The notes beneath the pieces are model-generated. The model did no database searches, was not told the DNA's origin, and worked only from the letters and a program-made list of their open reading frames with translations. A stretch of DNA of 64,000 bases from Pseudooceanicola endophyticus (GTDB taxonomy: Bacteria > Pseudomonadota > Alphaproteobacteria > Rhodobacterales > Rhodobacteraceae): positions 1 through 64,000 of the forward strand of contig NZ_JAHIAB010000003.1 of NCBI RefSeq assembly GCF_018760365.1, read 5' to 3'. A program made the translations under genes and the position numbers. Position 1 is the stretch's first letter; each line of letters opens with the position of its first letter. This document shows, piece after piece, positions 41,230 through 51,089 of this stretch.

Positions 41230-42819
41230 ATGTTCCTTCCGAAGTCTGCTTCGGGACTGCTCAAGGGTGCGCTCGCCGTGGCGTTCCTTGGGGCCGGTTC
41301 CCTGACGGCCCAGGCCGAAACCACGATCAACGCGGTGATGAACGCGCCGCTGCGCGCGCTCGACCCGGCGATCAGCACCGCCTACATCCTGCGCAACTAC
41401 GGCTACATGATCTACGACACGCTGCTGGCGCGTGACGAGGCCGGCAAGGTTCAGCCGCAGATGGCCAGCTGGACGGTTTCCGACGATGGCAAGACCTACA
41501 CCTTCACCCTGCGCGACGGGCTGAAATGGCATGACGGCACGCCGGTCACCGCCGCCGACTGCGTCGCCTCGATCGCCCGCTGGGATCAGGTCGACAAGAC
41601 CGGGCAGGTGATGGCCTCGCTGATGGAAACCATGCAGGCCGTGGACGAGAAGACCTTCACGCTGACCTTCAAGGAGCCCACCGGCATCGCGCTTCTGGCG
41701 CTCAGCAAGCCCTCGGGCATCCCGCCCTTCATGATGCAGAAGAAGGTCGCAGAGACCCCGGTCAGCACGCCGATCACCTCGACCATCGGGTCGGGTCCGT
41801 TCAAGTTCGATGCCAGTGCCTACCAGCCCGGCGTCAAGGCGGTGTTCCTGAAGAACGAAGATTACGTGCCGCGGTCCGAACCCTCCAGCGGCATGGCCGG
41901 CGGCAAGGTCGTCAAGGTCGACAAGGTGGTCTGGACCACCATGCCCGACCCGATGACCGCGATGAACGCCATGATGTCCGGCGAGATCGACTTCATCGAA
42001 CAGGCCCCCCATGACCTGCTGCCCCTGGTCGAGGGCAATCCCGACTTCAAGCTGCAGACCTTTGCCAAGCAGGGCAGCCAGAACCTGGTGCGCCTGAACT
42101 GGACCCAGCCGCCCTTCGACAACCTGAAGTACCGCGAAGCCGCGCTTGAGGCCCTTGGCCAGCAGTCCATGCTGAGCGCCCAGGTCGGCAACGGCAAGGA
42201 TGCCTCGACCACCTGCGCGGCGGTCTTCGGTTGCTCGGGTCCCTACGCGACCGACTACAAGGCCGATGACATCATCAAGCCGCACCCCGAGAAGTCCAAG
42301 GAACTGCTGAAGGAAGCGGGCTATGACGGCAGCCCGATCATGCTGATGCAGGCCACCGACCTCGCGAGCCTCGCGCCGCAGGGTCCGGTGATCGCCCAGC
42401 AGCTGCGCGACGGCGGCTTCAAGGTTGATGTCGTGGCGATGGACTGGGCCAGCGTCGTGGCGCGCCGCTCTTCCAAGGCACCGGTTGCCGAAGGCGGCTG
42501 GAACATCTTCTCGACCACCAACGTGCTGCCCGACGTGGGCGATCCGGTGGGCTTCATCGGCACCGCTGCCGGGGGCGACAGCGCCTGGTTCGGCTGGCCG
42601 AACGTGCCCAAGATCGAGGAACTGCGCGCCGCCTTCGCCCGTGCCTCCGACACCGAGACCCAGGTCAAGATCGCCAAGGAGATCGACCAGCTGGCCATCG
42701 ACAACGTGGTCATGATCCCGATGGGCGAATTCGCCAACATCAACGTCGTCTCCTCCAAGCTGTCGGGCATGCCCGAAGCCGAGGCGCCGGTGTTCTGGAA
42801 CGTGACCAAGTCGGAGTGA
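41230..42819 (+). CDS. Peptide-type ABC transporter substrate-binding protein
   Basis: A 529-residue family-5 binding protein with a signal peptide (about 1-29, ending SLTAQA). Conserved text: YTFTLRDGLKWHDGTPVTA near 98-116, SGPFKF, and a C-terminal DppA/OppA-like lobe. These proteins bind peptides, glutathione or similar amides in the periplasm. AGGAG precedes the ATG by 6 bases. It starts the plus operon, and a predicted GntR palindrome lies just upstream. Confidence 0.94.
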   Translation: MFLPKSASGLLKGALAVAFLGAGSLTAQAETTINAVMNAPLRALDPAISTAYILRNYGYMIYDTLLARDEAGKVQPQMASWTVSDDGKTYTFTLRDGLKWHDGTPVTAADCVASIARWDQVDKTGQVMASLMETMQAVDEKTFTLTFKEPTGIALLALSKPSGIPPFMMQKKVAETPVSTPITSTIGSGPFKFDASAYQPGVKAVFLKNEDYVPRSEPSSGMAGGKVVKVDKVVWTTMPDPMTAMNAMMSGEIDFIEQAPHDLLPLVEGNPDFKLQTFAKQGSQNLVRLNWTQPPFDNLKYREAALEALGQQSMLSAQVGNGKDASTTCAAVFGCSGPYATDYKADDIIKPHPEKSKELLKEAGYDGSPIMLMQATDLASLAPQGPVIAQQLRDGGFKVDVVAMDWASVVARRSSKAPVAEGGWNIFSTTNVLPDVGDPVGFIGTAAGGDSAWFGWPNVPKIEELRAAFARASDTETQVKIAKEIDQLAIDNVVMIPMGEFANINVVSSKLSGMPEAEAPVFWNVTKSE

Positions 42820-42826
42820 TCCAGAC

Positions 42827-43768
42827 GTGCTGAGCTTCATCATCAAGCGAATCCTCTCGGCGATCCCGGTCCTGTTCATGGTCGCCATCCTGGTCTTCCT
42901 CGTGCTGCGCCTGGCGCCGGGGGATCCGGCGGTGATGATCGCGGGTCCCAACGCGACCCCCGACCAGCTTCAGCAACTCAGAGAGAGCATGGGCCTGACA
43001 AGGCCCCTGCTTGAACAGCTGATCATCTGGCTGACCAACATGGCGCATGGCGACATGGGCACCTCGCTGATCTCGGGCAAGCCCGCGACCGAGCTGATCA
43101 TGGACCGCTTCGGCCCGACGCTGGCGCTCAGCCTGTCGACGGTGGTGCTGGCCATCGTGGTGGCGATCCCGCTGGGGGTCGTGGCCGCCTGGCAGCGCGG
43201 CAAGGTGCTGGACCGTCTGGTCATGGGCCTTTCCGTGCTGGGCTTCTCGGTGCCGGTCTTCATCATCGGCTACGTGCTGATCCTGGTCTTCGCCCGCATC
43301 CTCGGCTGGTTCCCGGTGCAGGGCTACCAGCCGCTCTCGAACGGCTTCGTGCCCTTCGCGCAGCGCCTGGTGCTGCCCTCGGTCGCGCTCAGCTTCCCTT
43401 ATATCGCGCTGATCGCGCGGATCGTGCGCACCAATGTCATCGAGGTGATGAACGAGGATTACATCCGCACCGCGCGCGCCAAGGGCCTGAAGGAATCCGC
43501 CGTGCTGATGGGCCATGCGCTCGGCAATGCGGCGGTGCCGATCATCACCATCATCGGTGTCTCCATCGCGATGCTGATCGGCGGTGTGGTGGTCACGGAG
43601 TCGGTCTTCAACATCCCCGGCCTTGGTCGCCTCGTGCTCGAGTCGGTTCTGGCGCGCGACTACACGGTGATCCAGGCGGTGATCCTGCTGTTCTCGGCCA
43701 TCTACGTGGTCATCAACCTGGTGGTCGACCTGCTTTACGGCGTCTTCGACCCCCGGATCCGCTACTGA
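42827..43768 (+). CDS. Peptide-type ABC transporter permease (DppB-like)
   Basis: A 313-residue, six-helix permease with the usual DppB N-terminus (LSFIIKRILSAIPVLFMVAI) and the EAA loop IRTARAKGLKES near 215. It starts at GTG 7 bases after the binding-protein stop and works with the DppC-like partner. Confidence 0.95.
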   Translation: MLSFIIKRILSAIPVLFMVAILVFLVLRLAPGDPAVMIAGPNATPDQLQQLRESMGLTRPLLEQLIIWLTNMAHGDMGTSLISGKPATELIMDRFGPTLALSLSTVVLAIVVAIPLGVVAAWQRGKVLDRLVMGLSVLGFSVPVFIIGYVLILVFARILGWFPVQGYQPLSNGFVPFAQRLVLPSVALSFPYIALIARIVRTNVIEVMNEDYIRTARAKGLKESAVLMGHALGNAAVPIITIIGVSIAMLIGGVVVTESVFNIPGLGRLVLESVLARDYTVIQAVILLFSAIYVVINLVVDLLYGVFDPRIRY

Positions 43769-43861
43769 GGCCGCCCGGTGGCCCCGCCTCTCCGGGGCCG
43801 CCCAACCTTCTCTCTTCCCGCGGGCGCCCCGGTTGCGCCCCTGACCGGAGACCGACCTGCC

Positions 43862-44776
43862 ATGTCCTCTGACACGCCTGCCCCCGAACCCCAGTCCCAG
43901 ACCCTCAGCCTGCCCGAGATGGAGGGCGGCGGCGCCAGCGGCCTGCGTGCCGTCCTTGGCGGCATCCTGTCCAGCTGGTCCGCGCGGATCTCGGCGGCGG
44001 TGCTGCTGATCATCGTGCTGATGTCGGTCTTCGCGCCGCTGGTGACCAGCCACGACCCGATCCAGCTTGATCCCGCGATCCGCCTCCAGCCGCCCTCGGC
44101 CGCGCATCTTCTGGGCACCGACAGCTACGGGCGCGACATGTTCGCCCGCATCGTCTACGGCTCGCGCATCTCGTTGCTGGTGGGGGCGGGCACGGTGATC
44201 GTGGCGCTGCTTTTCGGCATGATCATCGGCGTTCTGACCGGCTATTTCCGCTGGGTGGATGCGGTGCTGATGCGGGTCATGGACGGTCTGATGGCGATCC
44301 CGGGCGTGCTGCTGGCAATCGCGCTGGTGGCGATCTCGGGGGGGACGCTGGTGACCGTGCTGGTCGCCATTGCCGTCCCCGAGATCCCGCGCGTCGCCCG
44401 CATGGTGCGCGGCGTCATCATGGGCGTGCGCAACGAACCCTACGTGGAGGCCGCCTCGGTGCTGGGCACCGGCATGTGGCCGATGGTCTGGCGGCACATG
44501 CTGCCCAACACCGTGGCGCCGCTGATCGTGCAGGGCACCTACATCTTCGCCGCCGCGATCATGACCGAATCCATCCTCAGCTTCCTCGGGGCCGGCATCC
44601 CCCCCGAGATCCCCTCCTGGGGCAACATGATGGCCGATGGCCGCCTCTACTTCCTGCTCAAGCCCGAGCTGATCTTCTTCCCCGGTGTCATGGTCTCCCT
44701 GACGGTGCTCAGCGTGAACATGCTGGGGGATGTGCTGCGCGACCGTCTGGATCCGCGCATGGCGAAACGGCTCTGA
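43862..44776 (+). CDS. Peptide-type ABC transporter permease (DppC-like)
   Basis: A 304-residue permease with an extended, Pro-rich cytosolic N-terminus, one helix near 44-62, then LLGTDSYGRDMFARIVYGSR typical of DppC. The EAA loop VEAASVLGTG lies near 200. GGAGA lies upstream of the ATG. Confidence 0.95.
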   Translation: MSSDTPAPEPQSQTLSLPEMEGGGASGLRAVLGGILSSWSARISAAVLLIIVLMSVFAPLVTSHDPIQLDPAIRLQPPSAAHLLGTDSYGRDMFARIVYGSRISLLVGAGTVIVALLFGMIIGVLTGYFRWVDAVLMRVMDGLMAIPGVLLAIALVAISGGTLVTVLVAIAVPEIPRVARMVRGVIMGVRNEPYVEAASVLGTGMWPMVWRHMLPNTVAPLIVQGTYIFAAAIMTESILSFLGAGIPPEIPSWGNMMADGRLYFLLKPELIFFPGVMVSLTVLSVNMLGDVLRDRLDPRMAKRL

Positions 44777-44813
44777 GCGGCCACTGACAAGGTACATGGC
44801 AAGGAACATGGCA

Positions 44814-46445
44814 ATGACCAATCAAGCCGAAACCGATCTTCCCGTCCTGTCGGTCCGCAATGTCACCATCGACACCATCCCCGGCGGCGCCAAGCCCATC
44901 GTGCGCGACATCAGCTTCGATGTCCGCGCCGGAGAGACGGTCTGCGTGGTGGGGGAATCCGGATCGGGCAAGTCCGTCACCTCGATGGCGATGATGGGCC
45001 TTTTGCCGAAGGATGCGCTGCGGGTGACCGGAGGCCAGATCCTGCTGGATGGCGAAGACGTGCTGAGCGTCTCCGAGGGCCGGATGCGGGCGCTTCGGGC
45101 CTCCAAGGTCTCGATGGTGTTCCAGGAGCCGATGACGGCGCTGAACCCGGTGAAGACCGTGGGCGAGCAGGTCGACGAGGTGCTGCGCATCCATACGAAG
45201 GACAGTCGCGCGGAACGCCGCCGCAAGGTCCTCTCGATGATGGAGCGGGTGCATCTGCCGGACGTGGAGCGCATCTACCGCTCCTATCCGCACCAGCTTT
45301 CCGGCGGTCAGCGTCAGCGGATCGTCATCGCCATGGCACTGATCCTGCGCCCACGCCTGCTGCTGGCGGATGAGCCGACCACCGCGCTGGACGTCACGAC
45401 CCAGAAGCAGATCCTGAAGCTGATCAAGGAATTGCAGGAAGAAGAGGGCACCGCCGTCGTCTTCGTGACCCATGATTTCGGCGTCGTCTCCGAGATCGCG
45501 GACCGTATCGTCGTGATGAACCGGGGCGATCTGGTGGAAACCGGCGACTGCCGGCAGATCCTTTCGGCGCCCAGGCAGGACTACACGCGGATGCTGGTGT
45601 CTTCCGTGCCCTCGATGCAGCCGCGCTGCGCGCCGCTGACCGATCAGCCCAAGGTGCTGGAGGTCGTCGGCCTGAGCAAGCGCTACGGCAAGCCCGGCAA
45701 GTCCGAGGTGCTGGCCGCCAGCGACATCACCTTCACCGTCCGCAAGGGAGAGATCACCGGGATCATCGGCGAATCCGGCTCTGGCAAGTCGACGGTGGCG
45801 CGCTGCGTCATGCGCCTGACCGACCCGACCGAGGGCGCCGTGGTGCTGCAGGGCCAGGACATTGCCCCGGTGCGCAACCTGCGCGCCGTGCGCCAGAAGG
45901 TTCAGTACATCTTCCAGGATCCCTACCGCTCGCTCAACCCGCGCCGCACCATCGCCCAGTCGCTGATGGAGGGGCTGGTGAACTACGGCATGCCCGAGCG
46001 CGAGGCGCGCGAGAAGGCCGCCCGCACGCTGGAGCTGGTGAACCTGCCCGCCGCCGTGATGGAGCGCTATCCGCACCAGTTCTCGGGCGGGCAGCGCCAG
46101 CGCATCGCCATCGCCCGCGCCATCGTGATGGAGCCCGATCTGCTGATCGCGGACGAGGCGGTCTCGGCGCTGGACGTGTCCGTGCAGGCGCAGGTGCTGG
46201 CGCTGTTCGAGGACATCCGGGAGCGCACCGGCATCTCGGTCCTGTTCATCACCCATGACCTGCGGGTCGCGGCGCAGATCTGCAACGCTCTGGTGGTGAT
46301 GCAGAAGGGCTGCATCGTCGAGCAGGGCGCCACCCGCGACGTGCTGACGAACCCGTCCCACCCCTATACCCGCGCCCTGATCGACGCCGCACCGGCGCCG
46401 GACTGGGACTTCCAGAACTTCCGCCCGCTGCCGCTGGCGGTCTGA
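44814..46445 (+). CDS. Peptide-type ABC transporter ATPase, two fused nucleotide-binding domains
   Basis: The 543-residue protein joins DppD-like and DppF-like ATPases. Walker A motifs are GESGSGKSV (first half) and GESGSGKST (second half); both halves have LSGGQRQR or FSGGQRQR signatures and intact DEP/DEA Walker B. The first half carries the oligopeptide C-terminal extension. The ATG at 44814 is best because AAGGA lies 8 bases upstream; two other ATGs (44796, 44808) are nearby. It powers the two permeases encoded upstream. Confidence 0.94.
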   Translation: MTNQAETDLPVLSVRNVTIDTIPGGAKPIVRDISFDVRAGETVCVVGESGSGKSVTSMAMMGLLPKDALRVTGGQILLDGEDVLSVSEGRMRALRASKVSMVFQEPMTALNPVKTVGEQVDEVLRIHTKDSRAERRRKVLSMMERVHLPDVERIYRSYPHQLSGGQRQRIVIAMALILRPRLLLADEPTTALDVTTQKQILKLIKELQEEEGTAVVFVTHDFGVVSEIADRIVVMNRGDLVETGDCRQILSAPRQDYTRMLVSSVPSMQPRCAPLTDQPKVLEVVGLSKRYGKPGKSEVLAASDITFTVRKGEITGIIGESGSGKSTVARCVMRLTDPTEGAVVLQGQDIAPVRNLRAVRQKVQYIFQDPYRSLNPRRTIAQSLMEGLVNYGMPEREAREKAARTLELVNLPAAVMERYPHQFSGGQRQRIAIARAIVMEPDLLIADEAVSALDVSVQAQVLALFEDIRERTGISVLFITHDLRVAAQICNALVVMQKGCIVEQGATRDVLTNPSHPYTRALIDAAPAPDWDFQNFRPLPLAV

Positions 46446-46481
46446 CACCAGGGGGCAGATGCCCCGAAGGAGCCTTCCGAG

Positions 46482-48011
46482 ATGCGTATCCTGCTGGCCG
46501 GTTTCCAACATGAAACCAACACTTTCGCCACCAACCCCGCCGATATGGCCGCCTTCGAGCACGGCGGCGGCTTCCCCGGTCTCTGCCGGGGGGCGGCGGT
46601 GGTGCAGGCGATGGTGCCCGGGGTGAACATCCCGGCTGCGGGCTTTCTGACGGCGGCCCGCGCGGCGGGCGCCGAGGTCGATCCGATCCTCTGGGGCGCC
46701 GCCTGTCCCTCGGGCCCGGTGACGCGCGCGACCTATCAGGCCATCACCGACGAGATCGTCGCGGGCATCGCCGCGCGGCTGCCGGCGGATGCGGTCTATC
46801 TGGATCTGCACGGCGCCATGGTGGCCGAACACCTGCCCGACGGCGAGGGCGCGCTGATCGAACGGGTCCGCGATCTGGTCGGCCCCGACATGCCGCTGGT
46901 GGTCAGCCTGGACCTCCATGCCAATGTGACCGAACGCATGGTGATGGCCTCGGATGCGCTGGTGGCCTTCCGCACCTATCCCCATGTCGACATGGCGCTG
47001 ACCGGGGAACGCGCCTTCGCGCTGGTGGCCGCCCGCATTGCCCGGGGGCGACCCTTCGCGCGGGCCATGGCGCAGGTGCCCTACATGGTGCCGATCTGCT
47101 GGCAATCGACGATGAACGAACCGGCGGCGGGCCTCTACGGCGCGCTGGAACAGGTCGAGGCCGCGACCGGCGTCACCAGCCTGTCCTGGGCGATGGGCTT
47201 TCCGGCGGCGGATTTCGACGAATGCGGCCAGCTGATCTGGGCCTATGCCGATGACGCGGTCACCGCCGAAGCCGCCGTGGCCGCGCTGATGGATCAGGTC
47301 GTCGCCGCCGAACCCGCCTTCACCGGCGCGCTTCTGGCGCCCGATCAGGCCGTGGCCGAGGCGCTGCGCCTGAACGCCGAGGGGCTGAAGCCCGTGGTCA
47401 TCGCCGATGCCCAGGACAATCCCGGCGCCGGGGGCAGTTCCGACACCACGGGGCTGCTGGCCGCGCTGGTCGCGGCGGATGTGCCCGATGCGGCTTTGGG
47501 TGTGCTCTGGGATCCGGCGGCGGTCGCGGCGGCCCATGCGGCGGGCGAGGGGGCGCAGATCGCCCTGTCCCTTGGCGGGCATTCCGGCGTCGTGGGCGAC
47601 CAGCCGTTTGAGGGCACCTTCACGGTCGAAAAGGTCTCGGACGGGCGGCTTTACACCAGGGGGCCCTATTACGGCACGCGCGAGATGCAGCTGGGCGACG
47701 CCGCCTGCCTGCGCATCGGCGGTGTCCGCATCGTCGTCGCCACCGAGAAGGCGCAGATGGCCGACCGCGAGATGTTCCGCTTTGCCGGTATCACGCCCGA
47801 GGACACCGCCATCCTCGTGGTCAAAAGCGCGATCCATTTTCGCGCCGATTTCGCCCCGATCGCGGCGCGCATCCTGACCGCCGTTGCCCCCGGGGCGATG
47901 ATGATGCGCGCGACCGACTGGTCCTGGCAGCACCTGCGCGACGACCTGCGCCTGATGCCGGGCGGGCCGACCGCCGCCGAACATCGCGCCGCGCAATCCG
48001 AGAACGCCTGA
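46482..48011 (+). CDS. M81-family metallopeptidase (MlrC-like)
   Basis: A 509-residue protein of the MlrC/M81 group: N-terminal GFQHETNTF, then DLHGAMVAEHLPDGEG and SLDLHANVTERM with metal-binding His and Asp, and a C-terminal MlrC domain. MlrC finishes microcystin breakdown by cleaving linear peptides. Related genes are widespread beside dipeptide importers and amidases, so it more likely acts on a simple peptide or amide here. It is cytosolic. AAGGAG lies about 10 bases before the ATG. Confidence 0.9.
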   Translation: MRILLAGFQHETNTFATNPADMAAFEHGGGFPGLCRGAAVVQAMVPGVNIPAAGFLTAARAAGAEVDPILWGAACPSGPVTRATYQAITDEIVAGIAARLPADAVYLDLHGAMVAEHLPDGEGALIERVRDLVGPDMPLVVSLDLHANVTERMVMASDALVAFRTYPHVDMALTGERAFALVAARIARGRPFARAMAQVPYMVPICWQSTMNEPAAGLYGALEQVEAATGVTSLSWAMGFPAADFDECGQLIWAYADDAVTAEAAVAALMDQVVAAEPAFTGALLAPDQAVAEALRLNAEGLKPVVIADAQDNPGAGGSSDTTGLLAALVAADVPDAALGVLWDPAAVAAAHAAGEGAQIALSLGGHSGVVGDQPFEGTFTVEKVSDGRLYTRGPYYGTREMQLGDAACLRIGGVRIVVATEKAQMADREMFRFAGITPEDTAILVVKSAIHFRADFAPIAARILTAVAPGAMMMRATDWSWQHLRDDLRLMPGGPTAAEHRAAQSENA

Positions 48012-48024
48012 GGAGGAGGCACGC

Positions 48025-49440
48025 ATGAAGGACATGTCCACCGGCCCGGTCTGGGCCCTGTCGGCGGCGGCGACCGCCACCGCGATCCGTACCGGCACGC
48101 TGTCCGCGACCGAGGTCGCCCAGGCGCATCTGGACCGCCTTGAGGCCGTCAATCCGGCGATCAACGCCGTGGTCGATCACCGCCCCGAAGAGGTGCTGGC
48201 CCAGGCCCGCGTCATCGACACCCGCCGCGCCTCGGGCGAGGATCTGCCGCCGCTGGCCGGCGTCCCGGTCACCATCAAGATCAACATCGACCAGAAGGGC
48301 TTTGCCACCAGCAACGGGCTGCGCTCCAAGGCCGACCTGATCGCGACCGAGAACACCCCCGTGGTCGATGGCTTCCTGAAGGCCGGGGCGGTGCTGCTGG
48401 GGCGCACCAACACGCCCGCCTTCTCGGCCCGCTACTTCACCGACAACCAGCTGTTCGGCGCCACCCGCAACCCCCGCAACCCGGGCCTGACGCCCGGGGG
48501 ATCCTCCGGGGGCGCGGCGGCGGCGGTGACGGCCGGGATCGGCGCCATCGCCCATGGCAACGACATCGGCGGATCGGTCCGCTACCCGGCCTATGCCTGC
48601 GGCATCCACGGGCTGCGCCCGGGGCTGGGTCGGGTCGCGACCTACAATGCCACCGGCCCGGACCGCTCCATCGGGTTCCAGCTGATGTCGGTGCAGGGGC
48701 CGCTGGCGCGCAGCGTCCATGATGTGCGGCTGGGCTTTGCCGCCATGTCGGGCCGCGACCTGCGCGATCCCTGGTGGTTCGGAGCCGATGATCCGAACCC
48801 CGCCGATCCCCGCCGCGCCGCCTTCTGCGCCCATCCCGAGGGGATCGACACCGCCCCCGAGGTCGAGGCCGCGCTGCGCGATGCCGCCCAGCGTCTGCGC
48901 GATGCCGGCTGGAGCGTCACCGAGCTGGAGTCGATCCCGCCGCTGAAGGAAGCCAGCCGGATCATGCACAAGCTCTGGGTGGCCGATAACCCCGGGCGCA
49001 TCCTTCAGGCCGCGCTGGACGAGGGGGACCCGGGCGCGATCTTTGCCATGAAGGGCGCGATGGCCTGGGTCGGAGAGGTCTCTCTTGCCGATTTCTCGGA
49101 CACGCTGACGCGGCGCGCGGCGCTGGTGCGCGAATGGCTCGCCTTCCTTCAGGACTGGCCGGTGCTGCTGCTGCCGCCATCCTCGGATCTGCCCTTTGCC
49201 CCGGATGCCGATCTGGAAATGGGCTTCGAGGCACTGACCGAGAAGCAGTATTTCATGGCCGGGCTGCCCGCCATCGGGATGCCTGCGCTGATGGTGTCGA
49301 CCGGGCTGGTGAATGGCGCGACGCCGGTGGGGGTGCAGGTGCTCTCGGGGCGGGGCGGCGAGGCGCTCTGCCTGTCCGCCGGCGAGGCGATTGCCGCCCG
49401 TGGCGCGCCGCCCGCGCCGGTTGATCCCGTAACCGACTGA
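48025..49440 (+). CDS. Amidase-signature enzyme, paralogue 1
   Basis: 471 residues, with Lys85 in PVTIKINID, cis-Ser at 160/161 (GGSSGG) and nucleophile Ser184 in IGGSVRYPA. It begins with GAGGAGG upstream. It is the same length as, and collinear with, the amidase at 51.1 kb (for example AVNPAINAVVDHRPE against AVNPAINAIVDYQPE), so they are tandem paralogues. The substrate is unknown; perhaps a different chain length or amine. Confidence 0.93.
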   Translation: MKDMSTGPVWALSAAATATAIRTGTLSATEVAQAHLDRLEAVNPAINAVVDHRPEEVLAQARVIDTRRASGEDLPPLAGVPVTIKINIDQKGFATSNGLRSKADLIATENTPVVDGFLKAGAVLLGRTNTPAFSARYFTDNQLFGATRNPRNPGLTPGGSSGGAAAAVTAGIGAIAHGNDIGGSVRYPAYACGIHGLRPGLGRVATYNATGPDRSIGFQLMSVQGPLARSVHDVRLGFAAMSGRDLRDPWWFGADDPNPADPRRAAFCAHPEGIDTAPEVEAALRDAAQRLRDAGWSVTELESIPPLKEASRIMHKLWVADNPGRILQAALDEGDPGAIFAMKGAMAWVGEVSLADFSDTLTRRAALVREWLAFLQDWPVLLLPPSSDLPFAPDADLEMGFEALTEKQYFMAGLPAIGMPALMVSTGLVNGATPVGVQVLSGRGGEALCLSAGEAIAARGAPPAPVDPVTD

Positions 49441-49466
49441 CTTTTATTACACAGATTGAACGTTCC

Positions 49467-51089
49467 ATGTCCCTGACCGATCTCCGCTCTCCTCATGTCT
49501 CGCGCGGGCTCACGCTGCGCAAACCTGCCGTCGAAAGCTCTGGCGGCATCGTCACCGCGCAGAACCGCCAGGCGGCGCAGATCGGGGCCGATATCCTGGC
49601 CGCCGGTGGTTCGGCGGTGGATGCCGCCATCGCCACCTCCTTTGCGCTCGGGGTTCTGGAACCCTGGATGAGCGGCATCGGCGGCGTCGGTGCCCTGCTG
49701 GTGCGCCCCGAGGGCGGCGCAGTGACCGCCATCGACGCCGGCGCCGTGGCGCCGGGCGCCCTTGATCCCGAAGATTTCCCCCTGGTCGAAGGCAAGGATG
49801 GCGATCTGTTCGGCTGGCCCAACGTGCTGGAAGACCGCAACGTGATCGGCGCCAGGTCGATCTGCGTGCCGGGGCTGCTGCGTGGGCTAGAGGCCGCCCA
49901 TGCCCGGTTCGGCAAGCTGCCCTGGGCCGATCTGGTGGCCCCGGCCATCGCGCTGGCCCGCGCCGGGCTGGTGGTGGATGCCCAGGTCACCGCCTGGATT
50001 GCGCAGGAAATGTCGCGCCTGCGCCGCGATCCGGTGACCGCCGCCTGGTTCCTGCCCGAGGGGCTGCCCCCCGCCGCGCCCGCCGCCGTGGCGGGCCGGG
50101 TCCGGCACCTGGCCAACCCGGCGCTGGCCGAGACGCTTGCGATCATCGCCGCCGAAGGGCCCGGCGCGCTTTACGAAGGGCCGCTGGCCGAGGCGCTGGC
50201 CGCCGATGTGCAGGCCGCCGGTGGCTATCTGTCCACCACCGACCTCTCCGGTTTCGCGGCCAGGGTGACGCCTTCGAAAACCGAACGGTTCCGGGATCGC
50301 GACGTGCATTTCGTGCCCGTGCTGAACGGGGGCGTGACCGTCGCGCTGGCGCTGCGCCACTTCGGCGAAACCCCGGCCGAGGGCACTGCGGTGCCCGGCC
50401 CCGAGGCCGTGCTGCGCAGTGCCCATGCGCTGGCCCAGGCCTGGGCGCACCGCTTCAGCGAACTGGGTGACGGAGCCGAGCACACGCTGCCCAGCTGTAC
50501 CTCCCACCTCAGCGTGGTGGATCGGGACGGCCTGTGCGTCTCGCTGACCCAGACGCTGCTGTCGCTTTTCGGCTCGGCGGTGGTGTCGCCGGCCACGGGG
50601 ATCCTGCTGAACAACGGGGTGAACTGGTTCGATCCGCGCCCCGGTCGGGTGAACTGCATCACCCCGGGCGCCAAGGCGCTGGCGAACTACGCCCCGATGA
50701 TGCTGACCGGCCCGGAGGAAACCGTGGCCATCGGCGGCTCGGGCGGGCGCAAGATCCTGCCGGCGATCTATCAGGCGCTGATCCACATGGTCGATCACGG
50801 CCATGGCCTGGAGGACGCGATTGCCGCGCCGCGCTACGATCTGTCGGCGCCGCCCACCGTGGTTGCCGATCCCCGCCTTGGCCGCGACACGATCGAGGCC
50901 CTGGCCGCCGCATACCCGGTGGTTCTGGCGGACCGGGAGATGCACCCCAACAGCTACACGACCCTCGGCGCCACCAGCCGCAAGAACGGGCGCAACTTCG
51001 GCATGGCCGAACCCTGGCACCCCACCGCCGAAGCCGTGGCCGAGGGCAGCGACGCCCTGAGCCTTCCTGCCACCCGAGGAGAGATCTGA
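49467..51089 (+). CDS. Gamma-glutamyltransferase family protein
   Basis: The 540-residue Ntn hydrolase would self-cleave before Thr345 in CTSHLSVVD, giving large and small subunits. Other family text: GVLEPWMSGIGGVGALLV, and GSGGRKILPAIYQ near the end. No signal peptide is obvious, unlike periplasmic Ggt, so it probably works in the cytosol after import. It may remove a gamma-glutamyl or similar group. No clear Shine-Dalgarno precedes its ATG; the stop overlaps the next amidase start (TGATG). Confidence 0.9.
   Translation: MSLTDLRSPHVSRGLTLRKPAVESSGGIVTAQNRQAAQIGADILAAGGSAVDAAIATSFALGVLEPWMSGIGGVGALLVRPEGGAVTAIDAGAVAPGALDPEDFPLVEGKDGDLFGWPNVLEDRNVIGARSICVPGLLRGLEAAHARFGKLPWADLVAPAIALARAGLVVDAQVTAWIAQEMSRLRRDPVTAAWFLPEGLPPAAPAAVAGRVRHLANPALAETLAIIAAEGPGALYEGPLAEALAADVQAAGGYLSTTDLSGFAARVTPSKTERFRDRDVHFVPVLNGGVTVALALRHFGETPAEGTAVPGPEAVLRSAHALAQAWAHRFSELGDGAEHTLPSCTSHLSVVDRDGLCVSLTQTLLSLFGSAVVSPATGILLNNGVNWFDPRPGRVNCITPGAKALANYAPMMLTGPEETVAIGGSGGRKILPAIYQALIHMVDHGHGLEDAIAAPRYDLSAPPTVVADPRLGRDTIEALAAAYPVVLADREMHPNSYTTLGATSRKNGRNFGMAEPWHPTAEAVAEGSDALSLPATRGEI

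Noticed and set aside
42740-48164. Long minus-strand frames opposite the peptide importer and M81 genes
   Set aside because: Shadows of GC-rich genes with no protein-like features.
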